Part shown: positions 49,624-57,256 of the stretch, piece after piece | How the letters are laid out: every line of letters starts with the position of its first letter | How positions within the stretch are numbered: the stretch's first letter is position 1 | DNA from: SIG455 sp045659025 | GTDB taxonomy: Bacteria; Bacillota; Clostridia; UMGS1810 | Length of the DNA: 64,000 nucleotides | Reading direction: 5' to 3' | Assembly (NCBI GenBank): GCA_045659025.1 | Contig: JAZOWA010000034.1 | Location: 66,148 to 130,147 of the forward strand | Made by a program: the position numbers and the translations under genes | Notes under the pieces: generated by a model | The model's input: only the letters and a program-made list of their open reading frames with translations | Told to the model about the DNA's origin: nothing | Databases searched by the model: none

Positions 49624-49973
49624 TTATCACCATTCTTGCAGGATTTTTCTCAGGTATAATAAGCGGTATGGGAGTAGGCGGAGGAGCAATCCTGATTCCC
49701 GTGCTGACCGCTTTTATGGGTATAGAGCAGAAGGTGGCGCAATGCGTGAACCTTGTGTATTTCATACCCACCGCCGTCACCGCATTGATAATCCATATCA
49801 GGAATAAATCCGTAGATTTAAAGACCGCCCTTTTCGTTACGGGGTTCGGTGTTGTAGGAGCTGTGATCGGGTCATTTCTGGCTATATGGATATCGGGCGG
49901 ATTATTAAGAAAACTATTTGCAATATTTCTGTTTGCAATAGGTATAAATCAGTTTTTTGATAAGAGGGGATAA
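49620..49973 (+). CDS. TauE/SafE-family membrane protein, half-size (second of pair)
   Basis: Membrane protein of 117 aa, about four helices, homologous to the preceding protein. It carries GFFSGIISGMGVGGGAILIP and AQCVNLVYFIPTAVTALI, the second-repeat type of TauE signature. Translationally coupled to the first gene. It ends 2 bp before murD. Both halves have intact frames and start codons, so this is a split pair and not a frameshift within one gene. Confidence 0.88.
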   Translation: MIITILAGFFSGIISGMGVGGGAILIPVLTAFMGIEQKVAQCVNLVYFIPTAVTALIIHIRNKSVDLKTALFVTGFGVVGAVIGSFLAIWISGGLLRKLFAIFLFAIGINQFFDKRG

Positions 49974-49975
49974 CT

Positions 49976-51361
49976 TTGACAGAAAATTTATTGACCTATA
50001 AGATGTTCACCGAGTTTGTCAAAGGCAGAAAAATCGCCATAGCAGGTGTAGGGGTAAGCAATCTGCCCCTTATAGAATTCTTCACCCGCCTGGGTGGTGA
50101 AGTTGTCTGCTGTGATAGAAAGACCGCCGACAAATTCGATAAGAAAACCCTTAAATTATTGAATACGCATTGCAAGGAACTTCACCTTGGCGAAGATTAC
50201 CTTGACCACTTTGACGGATGCGATATGATATTGCGTTCTCCCGGTATCCGTTATGACAGACCCGAGTTTGTACGTGCGGTTGAGTCTGGCGCAGTGCTCA
50301 CGGGTGAGATAGAGCTTTTTGTAGCCCTCTGCCCCTGCAAGACGATAGGTATAACGGGTAGTGACGGTAAGACCACCACTACCACATTGATATATGAGAT
50401 GCTCAAGGCCTCTGGCAGAAAGTGTTTCATAGGCGGTAATATCGGTGCACCTTTGCTCAATCGTATAGAGGATATCGGCGCCGATGATGTGGCGGTGATA
50501 GAGCTCAGTTCCTTCCAACTCCACAATATGCGGGTAAGTCCCGACGTGGCGGTTATCACCAATATTGCGCCAAACCATCTTGATTATCACACCGATTATC
50601 AGGAGTATCAGGATGCCAAGAAGAATATTTACACTAATGGTAATACAAAGCTCGTAGTCAACTATGATAACGACATCACCCGTGAAATCGGACTTGCCCA
50701 TACAGATTGTGAGACCGTCTTTTTCAGCAAGACGGAGGCCACCGATGGGGGTGTACGCATATACAAAGATTGCATCTGCAAAGGTGATGAACCTTTGATA
50801 AGAGTATCAGATATTAAGATCCCGGGCATTCATAATGTAGAGAACTATATGGCGGCAATCGGTGCTGTAGGCGATATGGTATCCAGAGAGCACATAAAGG
50901 AAGTGGCGGTAAACTTCGGCGGTGTTGCTCACAGAATGGAGCTTGTAAGGGAAAAGGACGGAGTGAAGTATTATAACGACTCCATCGCCAGCAGTCCCAC
51001 AAGGACCTCGGCAGGCCTCCGTGCCTTTGATGATAAGATTATACTTATTGCAGGCGGATACGATAAGCACATACCCTATACGGATTTTGGCGATGTGGTG
51101 GCAGATTGTGTGAAGCATCTCATCCTTATAGGTGACACTGCCAAGGCAATCGGTGACAGCACTTCAAAAGCCCTTGACAGAAGGGGAGAGACAATGCCGA
51201 TTGAGTATTGCACCACCTTTGAAGAGGCGGTTAACAAAGCTCATCTTGCTGCAAAGACGGGGGACAGAGTAGTTCTTTCTCCTGCCAGTGCCAGCTTTGA
51301 TATGTTCAAAAACTTTGAGGAACGAGGCAATATATTCAAAGACCTTGTTAACAAGTTATAA
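49976..51361 (+). CDS. murD: UDP-N-acetylmuramoyl-L-alanine--D-glutamate ligase
   Basis: Peptidoglycan precursor ligase (461 aa). The N-terminal Rossmann domain has IAIAGVGVSNLPLIEFF, the ATP site is GITGSDGKTTTTTLIYEML, and NIAPNHLDYHTDYQEYQDAK with IYNDSIASSPT-like YYNDSIASSPTRT in the C-terminal domain confirm MurD. Start TTG at 49976 has GAGGGG 8 bp upstream. It is isolated from other mur genes and sits between the TauE pair and the M42 cluster. Confidence 0.95.
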   Translation: MTENLLTYKMFTEFVKGRKIAIAGVGVSNLPLIEFFTRLGGEVVCCDRKTADKFDKKTLKLLNTHCKELHLGEDYLDHFDGCDMILRSPGIRYDRPEFVRAVESGAVLTGEIELFVALCPCKTIGITGSDGKTTTTTLIYEMLKASGRKCFIGGNIGAPLLNRIEDIGADDVAVIELSSFQLHNMRVSPDVAVITNIAPNHLDYHTDYQEYQDAKKNIYTNGNTKLVVNYDNDITREIGLAHTDCETVFFSKTEATDGGVRIYKDCICKGDEPLIRVSDIKIPGIHNVENYMAAIGAVGDMVSREHIKEVAVNFGGVAHRMELVREKDGVKYYNDSIASSPTRTSAGLRAFDDKIILIAGGYDKHIPYTDFGDVVADCVKHLILIGDTAKAIGDSTSKALDRRGETMPIEYCTTFEEAVNKAHLAAKTGDRVVLSPASASFDMFKNFEERGNIFKDLVNKL

Positions 51362-51370
51362 ATACAGCGA

Positions 51371-51400
51371 AAGGAGGAATAACACGGCAATCGTGTTATG
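51371..51400 (+). promoter_or_regulatory. Ribosome site and hairpin at the first M42 gene
   Basis: AAGGAGG (51371-51377) is 20 bp from the ATG at 51398. A perfect 8-bp hairpin ATAACACG/CGTGTTAT (51379-51399, loop GCAAT) fills the space and includes the AT of that ATG. Folding would shorten the distance from the site to the next in-frame ATG at 51410. Confidence 0.6.
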
Positions 51401-52450
51401 AAGAAGAGAATGGGAATTTCTGAGAACATAGAACTTTTATCCAATCTCCACGGAGCATCAGGCGATGAGTACCCCGCGTCAGTCGAGGTAAAGAAACTCT
51501 TTGAGCCCTTATGCGATGAGTGTATGATTGATAAAATGTATAATGTAATCGGTATCAAAAGGAGCAAAAACCCTCAGGGCAAACTGATGATAGATGCCCA
51601 TATTGATGAGTTGGGCCTTATGGTTTCCGATATTGATGAGAGAGGATTTATATTCTTTGAGACGTTAGGCGGTTTTGATGCAAGAACGCTTCTCGCTCAG
51701 GAAGTAGTAATCCATGGCAGGAGGGATATTCCCGGCATAATAGGTATTATGCCTGTCCATATCATTTCCGAAGAGGAAAAGGGCAAGACAATCCCCCGTG
51801 ACAAGATGTATATCGATACAGGTTATAGTGCAGAGGAAGTCAAGAAGATTGTAAGATTGAGTGATACTATTACAATGAAGGGCAAGACCCTCCGTCTTCT
51901 CAATGGCAGAATAAGCACCAAAGCCCAGGACGACAGGACAAGCGTTGCGGTTATCATATCTGTACTTGAGCAACTTCAGGGTGTAGAGCTTCCCTTTGAT
52001 TTGTATGTTGTGGCAAGTACTCAGGAGGAGGAAGGTCACGGCGGTGCAATCGTTGCTACATACGATATAGACCCCGACCTTGCTATCGCTATAGACGTAT
52101 GCCACGGCAAATCCCCCGACGCATCCGATGGTGTATTCCCTATGGGTTCAGGCACAGTAATTGCCAAAGGCCCCAATATCCACCCCGGTATGCTCAAGGC
52201 GGTTACCGACGCCCTTGATAAAGCAGAGATCGGATATTCATTGAATATCCATAATATAAGAACGGGTACTAACGCGGCAATCACCCAGATTTCCCGTTGC
52301 GGTATTCCCAGCGTGTTGTTTGCTCTGCCCCTCCGATATATGCACACCTGCATTGAGACAGTGGATGTGGCAGATGCTCAGGCGACTGCAGATGGTATAA
52401 CAGCATTTTTGAAATCTATAGATAAGGTGGGTGACATATTATGTTATTGA
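51398..52450 (+). CDS. M42 family metallopeptidase (first of three)
   Basis: Dinuclear-metal aminopeptidase (350 aa) of the TET type. Metal and catalytic residues are seen in IDAHIDELGLM (His, Asp), KAQDDRTS (Asp), STQEEEGHGGA (Glu-Glu), AIDVCHGK (Asp) and RYMHTCIE (His). The start could be 51398 or 51410 (MGISENIELLSNL) given the hairpin in the ribosome site. It overlaps the second M42 gene by 10 bp. With its two paralogues it may form a mixed-subunit complex. Confidence 0.92.
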   Translation: MKKRMGISENIELLSNLHGASGDEYPASVEVKKLFEPLCDECMIDKMYNVIGIKRSKNPQGKLMIDAHIDELGLMVSDIDERGFIFFETLGGFDARTLLAQEVVIHGRRDIPGIIGIMPVHIISEEEKGKTIPRDKMYIDTGYSAEEVKKIVRLSDTITMKGKTLRLLNGRISTKAQDDRTSVAVIISVLEQLQGVELPFDLYVVASTQEEEGHGGAIVATYDIDPDLAIAIDVCHGKSPDASDGVFPMGSGTVIAKGPNIHPGMLKAVTDALDKAEIGYSLNIHNIRTGTNAAITQISRCGIPSVLFALPLRYMHTCIETVDVADAQATADGITAFLKSIDKVGDILCY

Positions 52451-53469
52451 GAAATCTCACCGAGCTCAACGGCGTATCAGGTAACGAAGAAAAGGTAAGG
52501 GAGTACATACGTGAGCAGATTACTCCCTATGCAGACGAGATTACTGTAGACACCTTGGGCAATATCATTGCCTTCAAGAAGGGTACGGGCAAGAGCGATC
52601 TTCGTATCGGCTTTTGCGCACATATGGACGAGGTAGGCGGTATCGTATCCAAGATAACTGATGACGGCTTCATCAAGTTCAAGCCCGTCGGCGGTATAGA
52701 CGATCGAATCCTCCTTTCCAAGCGTGTCACAATAGGTGACAATAAAATCCCCGGTGTTATCGGTATCAAGGCGATACACCTTCAGGAAAACGACGAGCGC
52801 AAGAAGGTAGTAAAGCAGAAGAATATGTATATCGATATCGGTGCCAAGGATAAGGAAGATGCCGAGGCGGTAGTTGCCCTTGGTGATTATATCGCCTTTG
52901 ACTCCGAGTATGTGGAGATGGGTGACGGCAAGATCAAGGCAAAGGCCATTGACGATAGAGCAGGTTGCGCAATGCTCATAGAGGCAATGAAGCAATCTTA
53001 CGAGAATGATATGTATTTCTGCTTCTCCACCCGTGAGGAAATCGGTATCCGTGGCGCAGGGGTGATTGCATACAGATTGGAACTTGATGTTGCGTTCATA
53101 GTAGAAGCCACCATTGAGGCTCATCTTCCCGATGTCAAGGAATACAACTGCCCCACATTTATGGGCAAAGGCCCTGCGATTTTCCATATTGATAAGGGCT
53201 CAATCTCAAATACCAAGCTTATAAAATACATCTGTGACACAGCAGAGGAGAACGGTATTCCTTATCAGCACAGACAGTCAGGTGCAGGCGGTAATGACGG
53301 CAGAGCATTCGTGGCAAACGGCGGTTCTTGTGCTACGGCGGTGGTTGGTGTGCCTTGCAGATACATCCATTCACCTGTAAGTATGATAGATAAAGCAGAC
53401 TACAAGGCTACTACAGAGCTTGTTAAACTCATTGCAGAAAACTCATATAAACTGGGAGGTATTTTATAA
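52441..53469 (+). CDS. M42 family metallopeptidase (second of three)
   Basis: Paralogue of the flanking genes (342 aa). Active-site segments: FCAHMDEVGGIV, KAIDDRAG, STREEIGIRGA and RYIHSPVSM. The fourth ligand position reads VEATIEAH, with Glu where the neighbours have Asp (AIDV); Glu occurs here in some M42 proteins. AGGTGGGTGAC in the end of the first gene supplies the ribosome site. Its stop shares one base with the third gene's ATG (TAATG). Confidence 0.92.
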   Translation: MLLRNLTELNGVSGNEEKVREYIREQITPYADEITVDTLGNIIAFKKGTGKSDLRIGFCAHMDEVGGIVSKITDDGFIKFKPVGGIDDRILLSKRVTIGDNKIPGVIGIKAIHLQENDERKKVVKQKNMYIDIGAKDKEDAEAVVALGDYIAFDSEYVEMGDGKIKAKAIDDRAGCAMLIEAMKQSYENDMYFCFSTREEIGIRGAGVIAYRLELDVAFIVEATIEAHLPDVKEYNCPTFMGKGPAIFHIDKGSISNTKLIKYICDTAEENGIPYQHRQSGAGGNDGRAFVANGGSCATAVVGVPCRYIHSPVSMIDKADYKATTELVKLIAENSYKLGGIL

Positions 53470-54464
53470 TGGAATTGCTTAGAAAACTCACACAGAATTT
53501 CGGTCCTTCGGGATGTGAGACTAACCTTCACGATATTATAAAGGAAGAAGTTTCAAAATATGTAGACGAGGTATACTCAGACGCCATCGGCAATCTTATT
53601 GCCCACAAGAAGGGCAATGGCAAGAAGGTTATGGTATGTGCCCATGCAGATGAAATCGGCATTATGGTAAGAAGTATTGACGATAAGGGCTACATACACT
53701 TTACCAATGTAGGTGGACTTGGCACCTTCACCTGCCTTTATCAGAGGGTGAAATTCGTGGGCGGCACAGTAGGTGTGGTATCCTATGAGCCCAAGGACGG
53801 CGGAGTAAAGAATGTTAAACTTGATGATTTGTTCGTGGATATCGGTGCAAACAGCAAGGAAGAAGCAGAGAAGATGGTTTCCGTAGGTGATACCGCAATG
53901 TTTTTGGGTGACCTTGAAGAAACCGGTGCCAACGTAATCTCCAAGGCGATGGATGACAGAGCAGGCATCTATGTTATGATAGAGGCTCTTAAGATGATTA
54001 AGGATTGCCCCAATGACCTCTATTATGTATTCACCTCTCAGGAAGAGGTTGGATTGAGAGGTGCCAAGGGTGCAGCCTTTGATATCGCCCCCGAATACGC
54101 CCTTGCCATTGATGTTACCGACACAGGCGACACTCCCGGATGCTCACGTATGGCGGTAAAGCTTGGTGACGGTGCTTGTATCAAGGTGCTTGACAGTTCA
54201 ATCATCTGCAGTAAGGCCATTCGTGACCTCCTTACCGATCTTGCAGAGAAAAAGGATATTAAAGTACAGTACGAAGTTCTCAAGGCGGGCGGTACTGATG
54301 CAGGTGCTATCTTCACCACCAAGAGCGGTGTCCTCACAGGCGGTGTATCAATCCCCACCAGATATATCCACACCCCCAGTGAGATGGTAAATAAATTTGA
54401 CCTTAAAGAATGTGTTCGTCTGGTTGCGGCCTTCTCCGAGCACGATATGGAAGATGTGAAATGA
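53469..54464 (+). CDS. M42 family metallopeptidase (third of three)
   Basis: Third tandem M42 peptidase (331 aa). Active-site segments: VCAHADEIGIMV, KAMDDRAGI, TSQEEVGLRGA, AIDVTDTGDTPG and RYIHTPSEM, all canonical. Coupled to the second gene by a 1-base overlap and to the downstream PLP gene by ATGA. Members of this family form tetrahedral dodecamers that degrade peptides to amino acids. Confidence 0.94.
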   Translation: MELLRKLTQNFGPSGCETNLHDIIKEEVSKYVDEVYSDAIGNLIAHKKGNGKKVMVCAHADEIGIMVRSIDDKGYIHFTNVGGLGTFTCLYQRVKFVGGTVGVVSYEPKDGGVKNVKLDDLFVDIGANSKEEAEKMVSVGDTAMFLGDLEETGANVISKAMDDRAGIYVMIEALKMIKDCPNDLYYVFTSQEEVGLRGAKGAAFDIAPEYALAIDVTDTGDTPGCSRMAVKLGDGACIKVLDSSIICSKAIRDLLTDLAEKKDIKVQYEVLKAGGTDAGAIFTTKSGVLTGGVSIPTRYIHTPSEMVNKFDLKECVRLVAAFSEHDMEDVK

Positions 54465-55735
54465 ACAGTAATACTGTATTGATATTAAAAGAAGAATACG
54501 GCATATCCGACAGACTCATAGAGATTGCGGACATAGCAGAGGCAAAATGTGCAGAAGCGCTCAAAAGGACGGATGAAATTGCCGACTATAACGGCATCAA
54601 AGTCCTCAGGAGCTTTAAGAAGCATAAAATCTCTGCAGAGCATCTTGGCTCTACTACGGGCTACGGATATGACGATATAGGCAGAGACACCCTGGACAAG
54701 GTGTATGCAGATGCCTTCGGCGCAGAGGATGCCGTAGTACGCCATAGCTTTGTAAATGGCACCCATACCATCGCCACATCACTTTTTGCCATTCTTCGTC
54801 CCGGTGATACTTTGGTCGCTGCTACGGGCAAACCCTACGACACTTTGGAAGAGGTTATCGGTATCCGCCCCTCAAAGGGTTCTCTTAAGGAATTCGGTGT
54901 TAATTACCGTCAGGTAGACCTTATAGATTCCAAGGTGGATTTTGAGGGTCTCCGTGATGCTATTGATTCCACCTGCAAGGTGGTTGCAATTCAGCGTTCC
55001 AAGGGTTATGCATGGCGCAACTCCCTTACCGTCCGCGAGATAGGGGAGATTGTGGATTTTGTAAAGTCCATCCGCAAGGATATAATCTGCATAGTAGATA
55101 ACTGCTACGGCGAGTTTGCCGAGATTATCGAGCCCACAGACGTGGGTGCGGATATGATTGTCGGCTCACTTATTAAAAATCCCGGTGGCGGTCTTGCTCA
55201 GTCAGGCGGATACATAGCAGGTACAAAGGAGTGTATAGAACTGGCGTCTTATGCCTACTCCTGCCCGGGTATCGGCAGAGAGTGCGGTAGTACCCTCGGC
55301 AATAATACGTCTATGTATCAGGGCTTTTTTATGGCGCCCCATATAGTTGCCCAGAGCATTAAGGCATCAATCTTTTGCAGTGCTCTTATGGAGGAACTCG
55401 GCTATGACGTGCTTCCCCGATATGACGCAAAGCGTACTGATATAATATCAGCAATCCGCTTGGGTTCTGCTGATAAACTTATTAAATTCTGTCAGGGTAT
55501 TCAGGGCGGTGCGCCTATCGATAGTTTCGTGCTTCCTATGCCTTGGGATATGCCCGGGTATGAGAGTCAGGTTATAATGGCGGCAGGCGCATTCACTCAG
55601 GGTTCATCTATTGAGATTTCTGCCGATGGTCCTCTCAAAGAGCCGTATATAGCATATTTTCAGGGTGGTCTTACCTATGAAAGTGCCAAGGTAGCAATAC
55701 TTTCAGGTGCCAACAATGTTCTGGAGGTGCGGTAA
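54461..55735 (+). CDS. PLP-dependent enzyme, methionine gamma-lyase-like/aluminum resistance (YnbB) family
   Basis: Fold type I PLP enzyme (424 aa) of the family named for aluminum resistance (YnbB). Features: GSTTGYGYDDIGRDTLDKVYA, HSFVNGTHTIATSLFAIL, VDNCYGEFAE and the PLP-lysine region GSLIKNPGGGLAQSGGYIAG. The C-terminal QGGLTYESAKVAIL is typical. The reaction in vivo is not established. ATG at 54461 overlaps the M42 stop; longer frames to 54410 lie inside the M42 gene. Confidence 0.9.
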   Translation: MNSNTVLILKEEYGISDRLIEIADIAEAKCAEALKRTDEIADYNGIKVLRSFKKHKISAEHLGSTTGYGYDDIGRDTLDKVYADAFGAEDAVVRHSFVNGTHTIATSLFAILRPGDTLVAATGKPYDTLEEVIGIRPSKGSLKEFGVNYRQVDLIDSKVDFEGLRDAIDSTCKVVAIQRSKGYAWRNSLTVREIGEIVDFVKSIRKDIICIVDNCYGEFAEIIEPTDVGADMIVGSLIKNPGGGLAQSGGYIAGTKECIELASYAYSCPGIGRECGSTLGNNTSMYQGFFMAPHIVAQSIKASIFCSALMEELGYDVLPRYDAKRTDIISAIRLGSADKLIKFCQGIQGGAPIDSFVLPMPWDMPGYESQVIMAAGAFTQGSSIEISADGPLKEPYIAYFQGGLTYESAKVAILSGANNVLEVR

Positions 55736-55902
55736 TGGAGAGATATTTCTGTATTCTTGATGAGACAAAGGTGTGTGACCGTTGCGGAGAATGCGAGATG
55801 TGCGACCTCAATCCCGAGAAGATTTGTGACAACTGCGGTAAATGTATAGAGACGGGCGAGGAGTACGGCATTATAAAAATCTCTGAGATAATAGAGGGTT
55901 GA
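55735..55902 (+). CDS. Small cysteine-rich protein (55 aa), unrecognised
   Basis: Begins MERYFCILDETKVCDRCGEC and has two clusters of closely spaced cysteines: CDRCGECEMC (14, 17, 20, 23) and CDNCGKC (31, 34, 37), plus Cys6, then an acidic end GIIKISEIIEG. The CxxCxxCxxC pattern suggests zinc or iron-sulfur binding. Its ATG overlaps the YnbB-family stop (TAATG) and it ends 4 bp before the Nif3-like gene, so it is translated in the operon. I do not recognise a characterised family. Confidence 0.8.
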   Translation: MERYFCILDETKVCDRCGECEMCDLNPEKICDNCGKCIETGEEYGIIKISEIIEG

Positions 55903-55906
55903 TTAT

Positions 55907-56698
55907 ATGGTTAAATGCAAAGACGTAGTGTCGCATATGGAAGAGCTTGCTCCCCTCCACCTTGCTTGCGATTGGGATAATCCCGGATTGCTTGTGGGTG
56001 ACGGGGATAAGGAAATATCAAAGATTCTCCTTTGCCTTGATATAGATGAGGCGGTTGCAAAGGAAGGGGAAGATATAGGTGCGGATATGATAATTTCACA
56101 TCATCCCACTATGTTTACCCCTGTAAATCATCTTACGGTGAACACCCCTCAGGAGAGACTTCTCCGTATGCTTTGCAAAAGTGATATTTGCCTTTACAGC
56201 GCTCATACCAATATGGATTGTGCCATGGGCGGTCTCAATGACTATCTTGCATCAAAGCTGGGTATTAAGGATGTAAAAGTCCTTGATGAGACGGCGGACG
56301 GCGCAGGTTTTGGCAGATACGGCAGTTTGGGTAAAGAGATCACTCTTGCAGATATGCTTGGTATATGTGCCAAGGCTCTTGATATGGCGGATCTTCGCTA
56401 TGTAGGTGATTTGAGCAGAAAGATTAAGACAGTGGCGGTAAACAGCGGTAGTGGCAGTGACGCCATCGGCAAGTGCATAGAGGAGGGGATTGACCTTCTT
56501 GTGACGGGTGACCTTAAATACACCTCCGCCCGCACCGCGTATGAGAACGGCTTGGCGGTTATTGATGCCACTCACTACGGCACCGAGATAATATTCACCG
56601 AGCTGGTGAGGGATTATCTTGCTTCCCGTCTTGATGGCGTGGAGATTGCGGTAAGCAAAGCCAACTGCAACGTTTTGAAAACCTATATTGACAAGTAA
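55907..56698 (+). CDS. Nif3-like dinuclear metal-centre protein (DUF34)
   Basis: Conserved hexameric metal protein (263 aa); some homologues act as GTP cyclohydrolase I type 2-like enzymes, but the function is unsettled. N-terminal DWDNPGLLVGD, metal-binding ISHHPTMFTPV and SAHTNMDCAMGGLND, and C-terminal DATHYGTEIIF are all family motifs. Length corresponds to the short form without the PII-like insert. In many Firmicutes it follows trmK; here it follows the Cys-rich ORF. The RNase P RNA gene begins 26 bp later. Confidence 0.92.
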   Translation: MVKCKDVVSHMEELAPLHLACDWDNPGLLVGDGDKEISKILLCLDIDEAVAKEGEDIGADMIISHHPTMFTPVNHLTVNTPQERLLRMLCKSDICLYSAHTNMDCAMGGLNDYLASKLGIKDVKVLDETADGAGFGRYGSLGKEITLADMLGICAKALDMADLRYVGDLSRKIKTVAVNSGSGSDAIGKCIEEGIDLLVTGDLKYTSARTAYENGLAVIDATHYGTEIIFTELVRDYLASRLDGVEIAVSKANCNVLKTYIDK

Positions 56699-56724
56699 AG
56701 AGCAAAATGATAATATTTTTTATT

Positions 56725-57064
56725 GAGTAAGTCGGACAGTCGCGTGCAACAGGCCGAAAGGCGTTGTATGAGGAAAGTCCGGGCATCAAAGGGCAGGGTG
56801 CCGCGTGACTCCCGGTGGAGGCGACTCTAAGGAAAGTGCAACAGAAAAAAACCGCCGTATTATACGGTAAGGGTGAAAAGGTGAGGTAAGAGCTCACCGC
56901 GGGGCGGGAGATCGCTCTGGCGTGTAAACCCCATCCGATGCAACACCGCAATGAGGTAAAAGGTCTGCCCGACCAATCTCGAGAAGGTGGCTTGAGCCGT
57001 GCAGAAATGTGCGGTTTAGATAGATGGCTGTCTGATACAGAACCCGGCTTACAGACTTACTCAT
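56725..57064 (+). ncRNA. rnpB: RNase P RNA, class A type
   Basis: Catalytic RNA of RNase P. P1 pairs GAGTAAGTC (56725-56733) with GACTTACTC (57054-57062). Conserved blocks are GAGGAAAGTCCGGGC (CR-I), ACAGAAA followed by ACCGCC, GGTAAGGGTGAAAAGGTG with GGTAAGAGCTCACCG, and AGATGGCTGTC with ACAGAACCCGGCTTA near the 3' end (CR-V). Together with rnpA at 5.6 kb, the whole holoenzyme is encoded here. The A-type assignment rests on these blocks and was not checked against a structure model. Confidence 0.96.
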
Positions 57065-57077
57065 ATATAGGGAGCGC

Positions 57078-57118
57078 CCCCCGCTTGGCAGGATTTAGCC
57101 GAGCGGGGTGATTTTTTT
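57078..57118 (+). terminator. Terminator of rnpB
   Basis: CCCCGCTTGGC (57079-57089) and GCCGAGCGGGG (57098-57108) form an 11-bp stem with one G-U pair, followed by seven T. Confidence 0.93.
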
Positions 57119-57256
57119 GGTAAAAATGTCGGGATTTTCACAAAACTTTCACTTTTAATTAATAAATTATCGTAGATTTTAAGGCGGAAATGATGTAAAA
57201 TGTTAATTGTAAAATCGTAATTTTATTTACATATATTGAAAGGACTGATTACAAAG

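Noticed and set aside
49258..49973. Frameshifted single TauE gene
   Set aside because: Both halves have complete conserved ends and a precise ATGA overlap, typical of two coupled genes.
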